This document shows positions 50,584 through 60,251 of a stretch of DNA of 64,000 nt, in pieces. The notes below the pieces were generated by a model that ran no database searches, was not told where the DNA came from, and saw only the letters and a list, made by a program, of their open reading frames with translations. The translations under genes were made by a program, and so were the position numbers. The first letter of the stretch is position 1. Each line of letters starts with the position of its first letter. This DNA is from Ruminococcus sp. (GTDB lineage: Bacteria; Bacillota_A; Clostridia; Oscillospirales; Ruminococcaceae), in the NCBI GenBank assembly GCA_017480485.1, contig JAFVAN010000038.1, positions 15,936 through 79,935 of the forward strand. Direction: 5' to 3'.

Positions 50584-51780
50584 TTATGGCATATATTCAA
50601 TCGTTATATGTTCATTAATATTGCCAAGGATCCTGCTCATACTTTCAGCAGAGTCAAACTTGAAAAAAACTATCCCCAACGCCTTTGAAGCATTGTCAAA
50701 GTATTCAATTTCATCTCCATGCTTTTTGTAGATACATTTTTTAATAATGTACTTTTTTGCATCAGAACTGAACTTAACACCTGCAAACTTTCCGTTCCTG
50801 TCAGCATGAAGATTATGAGTGGCATAGTAAGGCACAGATTCTTTCATTTTTATATCAGGTGTTTCTCCCATAGCAGCCTTTACTGTCATCTCAACAACAT
50901 CAACGCCAAATATGTATCCAAGAAGATCCGGGATCATATTTCCTCCGTTGCGAGGTCCGACATCTATCGGGAATACTCTTCCGTTCTTATCAACTACAAG
51001 CTCGACATTCATTGCTCCGAATGTGATGTGCAGCTTGTCCACCATATCCTGAAGAGTGTCCTTAACCTTTTGCAGATCTTCATCATCCAGTTCCGGTGGA
51101 TAGCTCTTTCCGACTGGGACAAGGGGATTAACGTTACCGTCTCTATGACAATTCATCAGCCCCCACATAATAACCTTTCCGTCCCAAACAAATATATCTC
51201 CGCCAATAAGATACGGATGCTTCTTTTCAATAAATTCCTCAATAACTATACGTTTGCATCTGGAGAATGAAAAAGCGAACTCAACCGCTTCTTTTACATT
51301 ATCCCAACTACGAAGCACAGTTGCACCTTTGCTGCCTGATGAATCAACAGGCTTGATGATTACTGGAAGCGTAAACTTGTCAGTATCGTTGATCGCAGTT
51401 TCTATATCAGAATAACCATTTGCATAAGGTGTGTTGAAACCGTATTCTGATAGGAATTTACGGAACTTATCCTTATTACACAGTATCTCAACAGATTCCG
51501 CCGGGTTTGTATGTAGTCCGAGCTGTTCAGCCACATAGGCAGCAGTCGGAGCTGCGGGATCGGATGCATACGCAAGTACACCGTCAATATTCTCTTTTTC
51601 TGCAACGTCAAGCATCGCCTGCTTGTCCGTTGTGCTTAACAAATAGAACTTATCTGCGACATACTGTCCGGGATTATCGGGAAGATAATCACAGAGGACA
51701 GTATAAAAGCCTAAACGTTTGGCGGTTTCTATTGCGATGACTTGTTGTGAAGAACCGCCGAGAAGGAGAATTATATTCAT
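50584..51780 (-). CDS. ATP-grasp ligase
   Basis: 398 residues behind AGGTAAAATATT. The N-terminal domain is LLLGGSSQQVIAIETAKRLG (about 4-23). The ATP-grasp core has LPVIIKPVDSSGSKGATVL (about 138-156), IVIEEFIEKKHP, NVELVVDKNG and the metal site FPIDVGPRNGGNMIPD. It is related in layout to the 38769 gene but clearly distinct. It probably forms an amide or peptide bond that decorates the polysaccharide or its precursor, with the adjacent DegT-like and nitroreductase genes as partners. Confidence 0.85.
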   Translation of the reverse strand: MNIILLLGGSSQQVIAIETAKRLGFYTVLCDYLPDNPGQYVADKFYLLSTTDKQAMLDVAEKENIDGVLAYASDPAAPTAAYVAEQLGLHTNPAESVEILCNKDKFRKFLSEYGFNTPYANGYSDIETAINDTDKFTLPVIIKPVDSSGSKGATVLRSWDNVKEAVEFAFSFSRCKRIVIEEFIEKKHPYLIGGDIFVWDGKVIMWGLMNCHRDGNVNPLVPVGKSYPPELDDEDLQKVKDTLQDMVDKLHITFGAMNVELVVDKNGRVFPIDVGPRNGGNMIPDLLGYIFGVDVVEMTVKAAMGETPDIKMKESVPYYATHNLHADRNGKFAGVKFSSDAKKYIIKKCIYKKHGDEIEYFDNASKALGIVFFKFDSAESMSRILGNINEHITIEYMP

Positions 51781-51796
51781 AATATTTTACCTAATA

Positions 51797-52726
51797 TTAC
51801 CTGATATGAATAATGTCATTAGGATTTCGTCTACTTGATACAGGAACCGTGATTTTTTCTTTATAATTACCTATCGCCATTTCAAGTATTATCTGCTCAT
51901 CAGCCGGTATATTACAAAGTTTTCTTATTGCCTTATTATAATTGCTTTCACGAATCGTATCTTTTCTAAAGATACACGAAGCAATACCTTCTGCATGAAG
52001 CGCTAAAGACAGATATCCACAAAAAATTGATGTGCTTACAATCCAGTCATTAAGCTCTGAGACAGTGAAAGCTCTCATGTTACCAGTAATAATTAGGTAT
52101 TTATCGGCGTGATATTCATTACTGCTTCCTGCTTTTTTTCTGTCATCTCCACTTATGACATATATCTGAGAGGCTTGTCTATTACAGGCACTTGGAGCTT
52201 GTAATGCTAATCCAACTGCTCTTTCAAGTTTTTTCATATCTACAGGTGTTTCTGCAAAATCTCTTACACTATGCCTTGTAAGAAACAATCGTTCAGAATA
52301 TTCTGAATCGAGAAGAATATCAGACTGATTTAGCGTTATAGCTCCTCCATATTCTATTTCTGCATATTTCAAAATGTCTTTCTGCTCTGCTTTTTTATGT
52401 ATCATATTAGCCCGTGCAATTTCTTCTTTATTGTTTGTACTTACTTTTGAAGTAATATATGCAGATAAAACAGAAGCGCCTATTTTAACCGTTTGTATGT
52501 CTGGTTTTTCTAAACTGCATTCTGCTGCCAATAAATCAATAAGTAACTCCGCTTTATCAAATCCCCAAAGCCCTCTGGGGTTTCTCATACAAAGTCCCTT
52601 TTCAAGTCTATGAGCAGTTTGAAGAATAGCATAATTATTTACTTGTCCATTTTTTAAAACTGACATATTAATTCTGAGTCTATCAAATCCTTTTAGATAC
52701 ATAGAGATATAGCTTTTAAGGCTCAT
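51797..52726 (-). CDS. Nitroreductase-family flavoprotein
   Basis: 309 residues from ATG 52726 (GGAGAAGTG). The FMN fold occupies the second half: TRHSVRDFAETPVDMKKLER (about 148-167), LALQAPSACNRQASQIYVI and the C-terminal SLALHAEGIASCIF. The N-terminal ~140 residues are helical (LQTAHRLEKGLCMRNPRG), a feature of versions found in polysaccharide loci. The redox substrate is unknown; oxidation or dehydrogenation of a sugar- or amide-linked group is possible. It overlaps its neighbour's stop region, so it is part of the operon. Confidence 0.82.
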   Translation of the reverse strand: MSLKSYISMYLKGFDRLRINMSVLKNGQVNNYAILQTAHRLEKGLCMRNPRGLWGFDKAELLIDLLAAECSLEKPDIQTVKIGASVLSAYITSKVSTNNKEEIARANMIHKKAEQKDILKYAEIEYGGAITLNQSDILLDSEYSERLFLTRHSVRDFAETPVDMKKLERAVGLALQAPSACNRQASQIYVISGDDRKKAGSSNEYHADKYLIITGNMRAFTVSELNDWIVSTSIFCGYLSLALHAEGIASCIFRKDTIRESNYNKAIRKLCNIPADEQIILEMAIGNYKEKITVPVSSRRNPNDIIHIR

Positions 52727-52731
52727 TGATT

Positions 52732-53157
52732 TCACTTCTCCTCAAGCATTTTCTGAAGAACATCTTTAAGCATTGTTGATGATGTTCCTTGAGTATGCGG
52801 CAGAAAAACCATTTTAACTCCAACAGAGCTTAGTTTTTCTTCGACTTCATTATACATATCTGATCCACGCCAATCATCACCATGAAAAATCACATTATAC
52901 TGCAATTCTTCCCATGCTGAGTATTTATCCATCGTTTTCTGCGGAACCACTTTGTCCACATATTTAATTGCTTCTACAATCGCAACTCTTTCCTCATATG
53001 GAATTACTGGGGTTTTATGTTTATAAGATTTTACCAGACTATCTGTACTTACTCCAACAATAAGATAATCACATTGTTCCTTTGCCCTTTTCAGTATATT
53101 TAGATGTCCTATATGGAACATATCAAAAACACCTGTTGTATAGCCTATTTTATACAT
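52732..53157 (-). CDS. TagD-like cytidylyltransferase
   Basis: 141 residues from ATG 53157; a start at 53181 would add eight, and neither has a strong ribosome site. The HxGH motif is in GVFDMFHIGHLNIL (about 9-22), followed by GVSTDSLVKSYKHK, PYEERVAIVEAI and the ISSTSS-type end (QGTSSTMLKDVL). The family activates glycerol-3-phosphate or similar phosphates with CTP. The activated alcohol would feed a phosphodiester decoration of the polysaccharide. Confidence 0.85.
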   Translation of the reverse strand: MYKIGYTTGVFDMFHIGHLNILKRAKEQCDYLIVGVSTDSLVKSYKHKTPVIPYEERVAIVEAIKYVDKVVPQKTMDKYSAWEELQYNVIFHGDDWRGSDMYNEVEEKLSSVGVKMVFLPHTQGTSSTMLKDVLQKMLEEK

Positions 53158-53184
53158 TTGCACTATATTTCTACCTTTCATGTA

Positions 53185-54384
53185 TTATTGTCTATTAATA
53201 ATTCTTCGTATTTTTTTGAATAATCTAGCCAAATACTCTGGTAATAATGAGAAGTGAGCCACAAATAGATTTGGAAGCTTCATTCCGTTTCTCTTGCAAA
53301 ATTGATAGTTATCTGCTTGAAAGGCAACATATCCTCTTTGTGCTACCATTCTACATTTTTCAATGTATGCTATTTTTTTATACTTTTCTATATCAAATAC
53401 ATTTTTATATTCTTTTAATTTTCCCATTGCCTCTAATGGCAGTAGAGTTCTAACGCATTTATGACAAACAGAACAGTTTTCAGTTGAATTGTTTTTATAG
53501 CATACATTTAAATATTTCTTTGAAATTATCCAATCAGATATCAACTCGATTTTTTCACTTCTTTTATACTGGCTTCCATCCCCAATAATCTCCAGACACT
53601 TTGAATGTGCCAATGGAAGTAGCATTACATCGCCGAATTCAGAAAAATCATTTTCTCTTGAACGATATCCATACTTTACAGTTTCATAATAACTATAAGA
53701 ACTAGAAATGTAGTACTTTCCTATTCCTTTTTCCAAAGCGAAAACACATGAGTAGATACAGAAATATGATGCCTGATCCTTTAGTTTTGGAAGAAATGCA
53801 TGTAAATTTGAATCAACAGCAATAAATGGTAAACTCAAATCATCAGCAACTTTACTGTTTTCCTCACACCGTTCTTTAAATATTTTTAATGTATTAGGGT
53901 CATTAATATAACCATGCCACCCGCAATTAAGCTCAAATAGTGCATTAATTCTATGTTCAATGTCGTCCTCATTAGCATAATGTGAAAATATTGTTTGCAA
54001 ACAGTCAACACCACATGATATTCCTGTACCAATAATGTTATGATCTCCCTCTGACTCACCAAAACCATCAACAATAACTTTTACTTTTTTTAGTTTACTA
54101 GAGAAATCAAGCATCACTCCTTGTATATAATCAGTTTTATTATATAGTATTTTTGAAACAGGTCCACAAATATGTAGATTACTATTATAAAACATACTCA
54201 TATACAATGGTAAAAACAAAAACATATTATATACCTTTGTTTCGAGCATATTAGCATACTCATTAGCAACACTAACCCAAATATTCTTTTCATTATCGTC
54301 CCGATTGAAATCAGATGATATGTCAGCAATTAGTTTTGTACTTGTTCCATCTTTTTCCATCCTCAGATTTTTAATCGTTATCAT
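53185..54384 (-). CDS. PP-loop ATPase-like protein of the polysaccharide locus
   Basis: 399 residues behind AAGGGGGATCT. The segment IIGTGISCGVDCLQTIFSHY (about 117-136) resembles the SGGxDS loop of N-type ATP pyrophosphatases with Cys in place of one Gly/Ser. NCSVCHKCVRTLLPLEAMG (about 305-323) looks like a QueC/asparagine-synthetase-like Cys motif that may bind zinc. It probably adenylates a substrate to make an amide, thioamide or similar bond. No close named family comes to mind. Confidence 0.6.
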   Translation of the reverse strand: MITIKNLRMEKDGTSTKLIADISSDFNRDDNEKNIWVSVANEYANMLETKVYNMFLFLPLYMSMFYNSNLHICGPVSKILYNKTDYIQGVMLDFSSKLKKVKVIVDGFGESEGDHNIIGTGISCGVDCLQTIFSHYANEDDIEHRINALFELNCGWHGYINDPNTLKIFKERCEENSKVADDLSLPFIAVDSNLHAFLPKLKDQASYFCIYSCVFALEKGIGKYYISSSYSYYETVKYGYRSRENDFSEFGDVMLLPLAHSKCLEIIGDGSQYKRSEKIELISDWIISKKYLNVCYKNNSTENCSVCHKCVRTLLPLEAMGKLKEYKNVFDIEKYKKIAYIEKCRMVAQRGYVAFQADNYQFCKRNGMKLPNLFVAHFSLLPEYLARLFKKIRRIINRQ

Positions 54385-54388
54385 AAAA

Positions 54389-55846
54389 TTAGATCCCCCT
54401 TGCTTTTCTAGATTTTATTTTTTTTATAAAACCTAATAAATACACGAAACTATCCACACTAAAGATATATGAAAGAGACACATAAACAACTATACCTATA
54501 ATTATTTGAAGGAAAAACACAACGAATACATTTAAAGGAATAAAAGTAATAGAATAGGTCACAACTCCCATAATAAAGGCAAGAATAAAATTAACTTGTA
54601 TATCTTTAATTTGCAAAGCATAACCGTACTGCAATATTTGTCTATTTGGCATTATATTAATAAAGGTAGAGAACAAATTACTTATCACTAAACTAATGGC
54701 AATTCCTTTTACCCCAAAAGGAATACTTATAAGTAAAACAAATATACCAAATCCTTTTTTTATCAAATCCAATTTTAAAAGCAAACCACTGTGTCCGGAC
54801 GCTTGTATAACGCTGGTATTGATAAATTGTAAAGGTCTAAACATTAATGCAAAGCAACATATTTGCAAATATATAACACATGGCTCCCATTTAGGTGTTA
54901 AAATAACATCAACTAATGGCTTTGCCACTGCTATTAGACCCATCATTATTGGAAAGATAATATATGTACTCGTTTTAATGACTCTTCTAGTTATTCCTCT
55001 CATTTCATTTATATCGTCTTGGCATTGCGACAATGAGGGAAACATAACTCCAACAATTGTTGGTTCTAAAACACTCATTGCTGTCATGGGAAATTGATTG
55101 CCTTTGTTATAATACGCAAGATCTTCTTTTGAATAAATCTTTCCAATGATAAGATTTCTCAATTGATTATAACCAGTGTCTAATAACCCTACAATAAGTA
55201 TCTTCCATCCGTAACTATATATTGATTTTAAGCTATTGAAAGAAAAACACAGTTTTGGTCTCCAGCCTACTATAATCCACAAACAAACAGTATCACACAC
55301 CACATTTCCAAGATATTGTTCAACCAATGCCCATACACCAAATCCGCAATAAGCCATAATAATAGCAATAGCACCTGATAACACAGTTCCTATCGAAGTT
55401 GAAATAAAAAATTTTTTAAATATCATGTGCTTTGATACATAAGCATGCTGAACAGTATTAATAGCAGCAAATGGAATCCTCAATGACATGACTCTTATTA
55501 CTGATATAAGGTTAGGAGAATCAAAGAATTTAGAAATATATGGAGAAGCAATAAAAACGACAAAATAAACAATCATAGAGAAAATAATGCCAAAATAGAA
55601 ACAGGTAGAAAAATCTAATATATCAGATTCTTTATTAGCAATTAATGAATTTCCAAAACCATATGTAACAAAAACATCTAAGATTGTTATAAATACTGTC
55701 ACTAAAGCTATAACGCCATAATCCTCTGGCAAAAGAATTCTTGCTAAAACAATTGAAACAATAAAATTTACACCTTGCGCACCGATTCGTTCCAGTAGTT
55801 TATATACAAAGCCAGATAAAGTCTTACTCTTTAAATTGTTTGACAT
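54389..55846 (-). CDS. Polysaccharide repeat-unit flippase (Wzx-like)
   Basis: 485 residues with about twelve to fourteen membrane helices, MATE/MVF superfamily. The start SGFVYKLLERIGAQGVNFIV and ARILLPEDYGVIALVTVF (about 35-52) are characteristic of WzxC-type exporters. It flips lipid-linked repeat units across the membrane, working with the polymerase at 58189. The site is GGCGGGAGATAG. The gene is strongly AT-rich. Confidence 0.9.
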   Translation of the reverse strand: MSNNLKSKTLSGFVYKLLERIGAQGVNFIVSIVLARILLPEDYGVIALVTVFITILDVFVTYGFGNSLIANKESDILDFSTCFYFGIIFSMIVYFVVFIASPYISKFFDSPNLISVIRVMSLRIPFAAINTVQHAYVSKHMIFKKFFISTSIGTVLSGAIAIIMAYCGFGVWALVEQYLGNVVCDTVCLWIIVGWRPKLCFSFNSLKSIYSYGWKILIVGLLDTGYNQLRNLIIGKIYSKEDLAYYNKGNQFPMTAMSVLEPTIVGVMFPSLSQCQDDINEMRGITRRVIKTSTYIIFPIMMGLIAVAKPLVDVILTPKWEPCVIYLQICCFALMFRPLQFINTSVIQASGHSGLLLKLDLIKKGFGIFVLLISIPFGVKGIAISLVISNLFSTFINIMPNRQILQYGYALQIKDIQVNFILAFIMGVVTYSITFIPLNVFVVFFLQIIIGIVVYVSLSYIFSVDSFVYLLGFIKKIKSRKARGI

Positions 55847-55870
55847 ATCTATCTCCCGCCTGTAATATGA

Positions 55871-56929
55871 CTATTTATGTAATGGTGATTTTCCAAAAAA
55901 CATTTCTCCATTTAAATCAGGTTCCGGATATTTGCTAAAATCAAATAAATAATCGCTCAAATTAGCTTCTATATACTCGATATCTTTTTTATACCGAGGA
56001 AAACGTCTGAAAACTTGTGTATTGTTGATCGACAACGAAGGATCAAAGATTGACTTTGGATTTGGATTATCCGGAAGCCTTAAAAATCTTCTTAATTCTG
56101 CAGTCGTATTATCATAATCATATACAAGATTCTCGAATTTTAAGGACAACACTCTTGGATTGGCTTTTTTATACGGTTGGTTATCTCTTATGGCTCTATA
56201 ATATTTTACAAAATCTTGAACATTATCAATGGCCATAAAATGATTTCTTCCTAACAGCTTTGTTTTTGCGAATATATAGTTATCTCTTGGATCTCTATCA
56301 ACTACTATTGCATATGGGTCATCATAAAATGGAAAACTAGCTTGTGGATTGTTTCCCGAAAAAGGTTGATCCAAAACAATTGTTTTACTTAAATCAGCCC
56401 CCATAGCTAGGAGCAGCTCTCTTACATGCTTTTTTGCTTTTCTATCAAAGTCTTTAGGATACATTGAAAGACTAACTTCCTGCATTGGATAGCATCTAAT
56501 CTGGGAACCGCGTTTTTTTTCTATAAAGGGTATTACTCTCCCTCTAAGCAAGGAAAGCTTAATTAATCGTTCAAATATACCCATTTCTATATCATCAATA
56601 TACCAATTCCATTTAACATCTGTTATAGAATTCAAAAACTTGTATACTGACTTTCTTAAGACATCCTTTTTTATCCCACCACATTTTTCATAGTGTTTTT
56701 CGTTCTTCTGCATGTGTAAAATATATCTATGAATTGCCATAATTGACCCATCTGTTCTATTGTGTGGATTCATGAGATGGTATTGCAAATCAATAAGACC
56801 ATCAGTTTCAGATACCCATGTAAACTCTATATCATCTAAAACTTGTATATTGCTATTTTGATATTCTGACAAATAGTCACTTATAACACTTGATCCTGTC
56901 GAGCCGAATCCGCAAGCGCCAACTATCAT
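55871..56929 (-). CDS. Sulfotransferase-like protein
   Basis: 352 residues behind GGAGAATATT. The N-terminal P-loop-like GACGFGSTGSSVISDYLSEY (about 4-23) fits the 5'-phosphosulfate loop. VVDRDPRDNYIFAK (about 212-225) and LSLKFENLVYDYDNT (about 263-277) match the 3'-phosphate-binding and later motifs of PAPS-dependent sulfotransferases. It would sulfate a sugar of the repeat unit, which is uncommon in Firmicutes capsules. No PAPS-synthesis genes are in the window. Confidence 0.75.
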   Translation of the reverse strand: MIVGACGFGSTGSSVISDYLSEYQNSNIQVLDDIEFTWVSETDGLIDLQYHLMNPHNRTDGSIMAIHRYILHMQKNEKHYEKCGGIKKDVLRKSVYKFLNSITDVKWNWYIDDIEMGIFERLIKLSLLRGRVIPFIEKKRGSQIRCYPMQEVSLSMYPKDFDRKAKKHVRELLLAMGADLSKTIVLDQPFSGNNPQASFPFYDDPYAIVVDRDPRDNYIFAKTKLLGRNHFMAIDNVQDFVKYYRAIRDNQPYKKANPRVLSLKFENLVYDYDNTTAELRRFLRLPDNPNPKSIFDPSLSINNTQVFRRFPRYKKDIEYIEANLSDYLFDFSKYPEPDLNGEMFFGKSPLHK

Positions 56930-56947
56930 ATTTAATATTCTCCTATT

Positions 56948-58186
56948 TCATTTGATTTTTCTTATTATTTCTAAAAGAGAGTGCATTTTTGAACAACCTA
57001 TGCTTTTTGATAATAAGAAATAGATAACATTCTTTGGATTAATGGAAGGTTTTACTGATAGAGCATTATAATAACCTTCTTTTTTTGTATAGAACATTTT
57101 AATCTGTCTATTAAACTCTGCTAACATTTCATCATCATAAGAATAATCTTTACTGGGATAATTAATATCATTATCACTTAATGACAAAGCTATATTAATC
57201 TGCTCGACTAAAGTCGTATTCTCAAGAACATCGTACATTGTATGAGATTCTATATCCTCATAGGTATATCCCATAATTTGAACAGGTTTTGCGTTTATAG
57301 GATGTACTTTTACTGTTTTTTTTCTTTCTATATATGATACAAAAGCTGATCCAGCAGTACTAATAAACAGATCAATATTATTGATTAATGAAATAGGTAT
57401 GGGATATAAGTATCCAGTTATTATAACTTTGACATTACCTAAATTCTTAAATTTCGCTTTTATTTTTTTTTCAGCTAATTCAGTATTGCTTCCACCAATA
57501 AAAATCAAATTATACTTTACATCTTTATTTATAGTAAAAAGATAATATAATTCATTACACATTGGCATAATAAATTCTTTTTCTAGACGACCAATGCTAC
57601 CTATACTTATATCCGCGTTGTTGTCCATCATTTTACTAAATCTATCATCACAACACGCAACAACATTGTTACAGTAGGCACTAAATGTCATCCACTCCTT
57701 AATTGGAATAGATCTATCAAACATTAACGAAACAGATTTTTTCGTTATTCCAAGTAGTTCTTTTCGTTTAAGCTTATACATCAAAAAAAGCTTTTCGTTA
57801 ATCGAATATTTATGTATTTCTTGAAAGTTGAAAATAATGTTCTTTCCGTTTGTTCTTTTGGCAAGTAGTTCTCCCCATAAAGCTTGGGCAATGTTGTTTG
57901 ATTCGATATAAACATCGTCGCTCTCAGTTATCGAGGCTAATGATACTATTTTGTTTATAACAGTGTCAATGGTTTTTGATCTACTAAAATAAGGTGAGTA
58001 CATTAACTCCGTAATAATCAATTGTTTATACTTTTTGAAACTATTAATTATAATCTTTCTATCCAAAGACGAAAAAACATACGTTTTGTATCCGTGATTT
58101 TTTAAGTATTCGCATTTGTTATATATATATTGTTCTGCACCGCCAACATTTGTAATACTCAATGTTAGGAAAATATATTTTTTCAA
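56948..58186 (-). CDS. Glycosyltransferase, GT4-like
   Basis: 412 residues; the start codon is TTG at 58186 with a strong GGAGGATTAACT site. SITNVGGAEQYIYNKCEYLK (about 10-29) is the N-terminal GT4 pattern, and the C-terminal half has LIFIGGSNTELAEKK, VIITGYLYPIP and DLFISTAGSAFVSYIER, the usual nucleotide-sugar domain. The E-x7-E motif is not obvious. It adds a sugar to the lipid-linked repeat unit. AT-rich, like its neighbours. Confidence 0.75.
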   Translation of the reverse strand: MKKYIFLTLSITNVGGAEQYIYNKCEYLKNHGYKTYVFSSLDRKIIINSFKKYKQLIITELMYSPYFSRSKTIDTVINKIVSLASITESDDVYIESNNIAQALWGELLAKRTNGKNIIFNFQEIHKYSINEKLFLMYKLKRKELLGITKKSVSLMFDRSIPIKEWMTFSAYCNNVVACCDDRFSKMMDNNADISIGSIGRLEKEFIMPMCNELYYLFTINKDVKYNLIFIGGSNTELAEKKIKAKFKNLGNVKVIITGYLYPIPISLINNIDLFISTAGSAFVSYIERKKTVKVHPINAKPVQIMGYTYEDIESHTMYDVLENTTLVEQINIALSLSDNDINYPSKDYSYDDEMLAEFNRQIKMFYTKKEGYYNALSVKPSINPKNVIYFLLSKSIGCSKMHSLLEIIRKIK

Positions 58187-58188
58187 AG

Positions 58189-59424
58189 TTAATCCTCCTG
58201 TATGGTAGTATTATTGCCTATTACTGCCGGAATTAAAAAAGCGCTAACACAAACCTCTTTGCAAAACGAATTACTAATTATAGCAGAAACTAAAAAGGTG
58301 ATGAGTATACATTTTATATATTTTTTGTTAACCACATCATTGGCAAGAGATATGAAGTTCTTGTAAAATATAGTAAAAAAAGCAATCAAAAATGCAACAC
58401 CAAATAAACCATATGCAGCTAAATTATCTGTGATAAAACCATGCTGTCCTATAATACTATAATTGTCATATCCAATTCTTAATCCTGCACCCCACAAAAA
58501 ATTGGACGGAGAAGAAAAGAAAGTTCTTAGAGAATTCAACTGCAATCCAATACGAGCACCCATAGAACTACCAGTCACATCATAATCTTTTCCAGAAAGC
58601 AGGTTTAACAAAGATTCAATTCTAGGTTTCAGTCTGGGACCTACTATCGCACCTATTTTGTCTTTCATTAACACCAACATTATAATTAACGCAAGCACCA
58701 TCAACGTAGTTGTGATTAACTTTGATTTGGATTTTGAACTTGTTAAAAATAGAATAAGTAAACAAAGAAGTGCAGTTATCAGCAATGCATTCATTCTTGG
58801 ATTTATCATTATCAGAAAAAAAGATGACGCAACAATAGAAATCAAATCAACTATTTTCCACTTGACATTTGTCTCATGAAGATAAAGATATAATAAATCA
58901 CCAATAAAAAAAGCTATCATATTGTAAAACTGTGCCGATTGAATCTTATTTGTGTATAGATACTTGGTTTCATCAAATATGAAATTATCAAATTCTGAGC
59001 TATCTTTAAACCACAGCATACAATTGTATAATACTATTGCGAGTAAAATGATTTGAGTAAATCTTAGTAATCGTGTTTTCTCTTTTTCTGAATAGTTAGA
59101 AACAATGTAAAAACTTTTTATTATTAAGTCAATACTAGCTATTAAAAGAAAATAATTGCCCCATGCAGCTGTGGAATGACCAATCACCCTTAACAATAAG
59201 CACCATGTTATCCATACTGAAAACATAACAATACAGTTACTGATTTTAAACTTCCCTGATGTTTTTACAAAAACATCTACGTACCATAACCCAATTATTA
59301 TAGACCAATATGATACAGGAAAATTTCTATTCAAATATGGAATTATGCTCAACGCAACAGATATAGCAACTAAAAAGAAATTAAATGAATTATTTTTTTT
59401 AGCTTTTACTTCAAAATCAAACAT
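58189..59424 (-). CDS. Polysaccharide polymerase (Wzy-like)
   Basis: 411 residues with about ten to twelve membrane helices and a large loop (about 245-305, LSGKDYDVTGSSMGARIGLQ), as in O-antigen polymerases. The motif GAGLRIGYDNYSIIGQHGFI and DNLAAYGLFGVAFLI follow. It joins repeat units outside the membrane after flipping. Sequence identity in this family is poor, so the call rests on topology and context. The ribosome site is AGGAAG. Confidence 0.82.
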   Translation of the reverse strand: MFDFEVKAKKNNSFNFFLVAISVALSIIPYLNRNFPVSYWSIIIGLWYVDVFVKTSGKFKISNCIVMFSVWITWCLLLRVIGHSTAAWGNYFLLIASIDLIIKSFYIVSNYSEKEKTRLLRFTQIILLAIVLYNCMLWFKDSSEFDNFIFDETKYLYTNKIQSAQFYNMIAFFIGDLLYLYLHETNVKWKIVDLISIVASSFFLIMINPRMNALLITALLCLLILFLTSSKSKSKLITTTLMVLALIIMLVLMKDKIGAIVGPRLKPRIESLLNLLSGKDYDVTGSSMGARIGLQLNSLRTFFSSPSNFLWGAGLRIGYDNYSIIGQHGFITDNLAAYGLFGVAFLIAFFTIFYKNFISLANDVVNKKYIKCILITFLVSAIISNSFCKEVCVSAFLIPAVIGNNTTIQED

Positions 59425-59435
59425 TTATAAACTTC

Positions 59436-60251
59436 CTATTTAACTATTGTGCATATTATAACCCGACGAAGATACTTTAATTTATAAAAAACAATCATAG
59501 TCAAGTAAAACGGAGTAGTAATTAAATGATTATTTTTTATTTCACTAAGATTTTTTTTGTTTCCTTCATACATCCCTTTTAGATTGGCAGATAATCCAGA
59601 TGAACCAAATCCTCTTTTTCCTCCATCGTATACAACTAACTGTTTGGGAATGTAATAATAATCAAATTTAGATGCTATTTTTAAAAAGTAATTTCCATCT
59701 TCGGCATATTTCTGCTTTTCATCAAAACCTCCAATTAAACTGTATATTTTTTTCTTCATAAGCACAGTAGAGGTTTGTGGGTACATTTTAATGCATAATT
59801 CCTTAATATTAGCTTTATGTATCTTTTTAATGCATCTAAAAAGAATGTGTAATTCATGATCAGTGTGATTGCCTCCTATAAAATCAACATTTACTCTTGA
59901 AGATAAACTATTTACTACTCTAATTTGAGTTTCTATTTTATCTGTTAACCATAAATCATCCGAATCACAGAAGGCAATCCAATTTCCAAGTGCATTGTCC
60001 ATACCGACATTTCTTGCGGATGAAACACCGCCATTAGGTTTATTAATAATCTTTATAGGAATTGCTGAAGTCCTTTTATAGTTACTTATCAACTCGACAG
60101 AGCGATCTGTAGAACCATCATTTACTACTATTATTTCTTTAATATACTTTCTGGCAGTTTGTTTGTTTATTGAATCAAGTACGGAAATAATTGTTTTTTC
60201 GCTGTTATACATAGGTATAACAACTGAAATGTCATCTTTTAATATCTTCAT
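59436..60251 (-). CDS. Glycosyltransferase family 2
   Basis: 271 residues from ATG 60251, overlapping the acetyltransferase stop by 20 bases. DISVVIPMYNSEKTIISVLD (about 6-25), EIIVVNDGSTDRSVELI, NKPNGGVSSARNVGMDNALG and the metal DSD in IAFCDSDDLW (about 95-100) are the classical GT-A signatures. It probably transfers one sugar of the repeat unit from a nucleotide donor on the inner membrane face. Confidence 0.92.
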   Translation of the reverse strand: MKILKDDISVVIPMYNSEKTIISVLDSINKQTARKYIKEIIVVNDGSTDRSVELISNYKRTSAIPIKIINKPNGGVSSARNVGMDNALGNWIAFCDSDDLWLTDKIETQIRVVNSLSSRVNVDFIGGNHTDHELHILFRCIKKIHKANIKELCIKMYPQTSTVLMKKKIYSLIGGFDEKQKYAEDGNYFLKIASKFDYYYIPKQLVVYDGGKRGFGSSGLSANLKGMYEGNKKNLSEIKNNHLITTPFYLTMIVFYKLKYLRRVIICTIVK

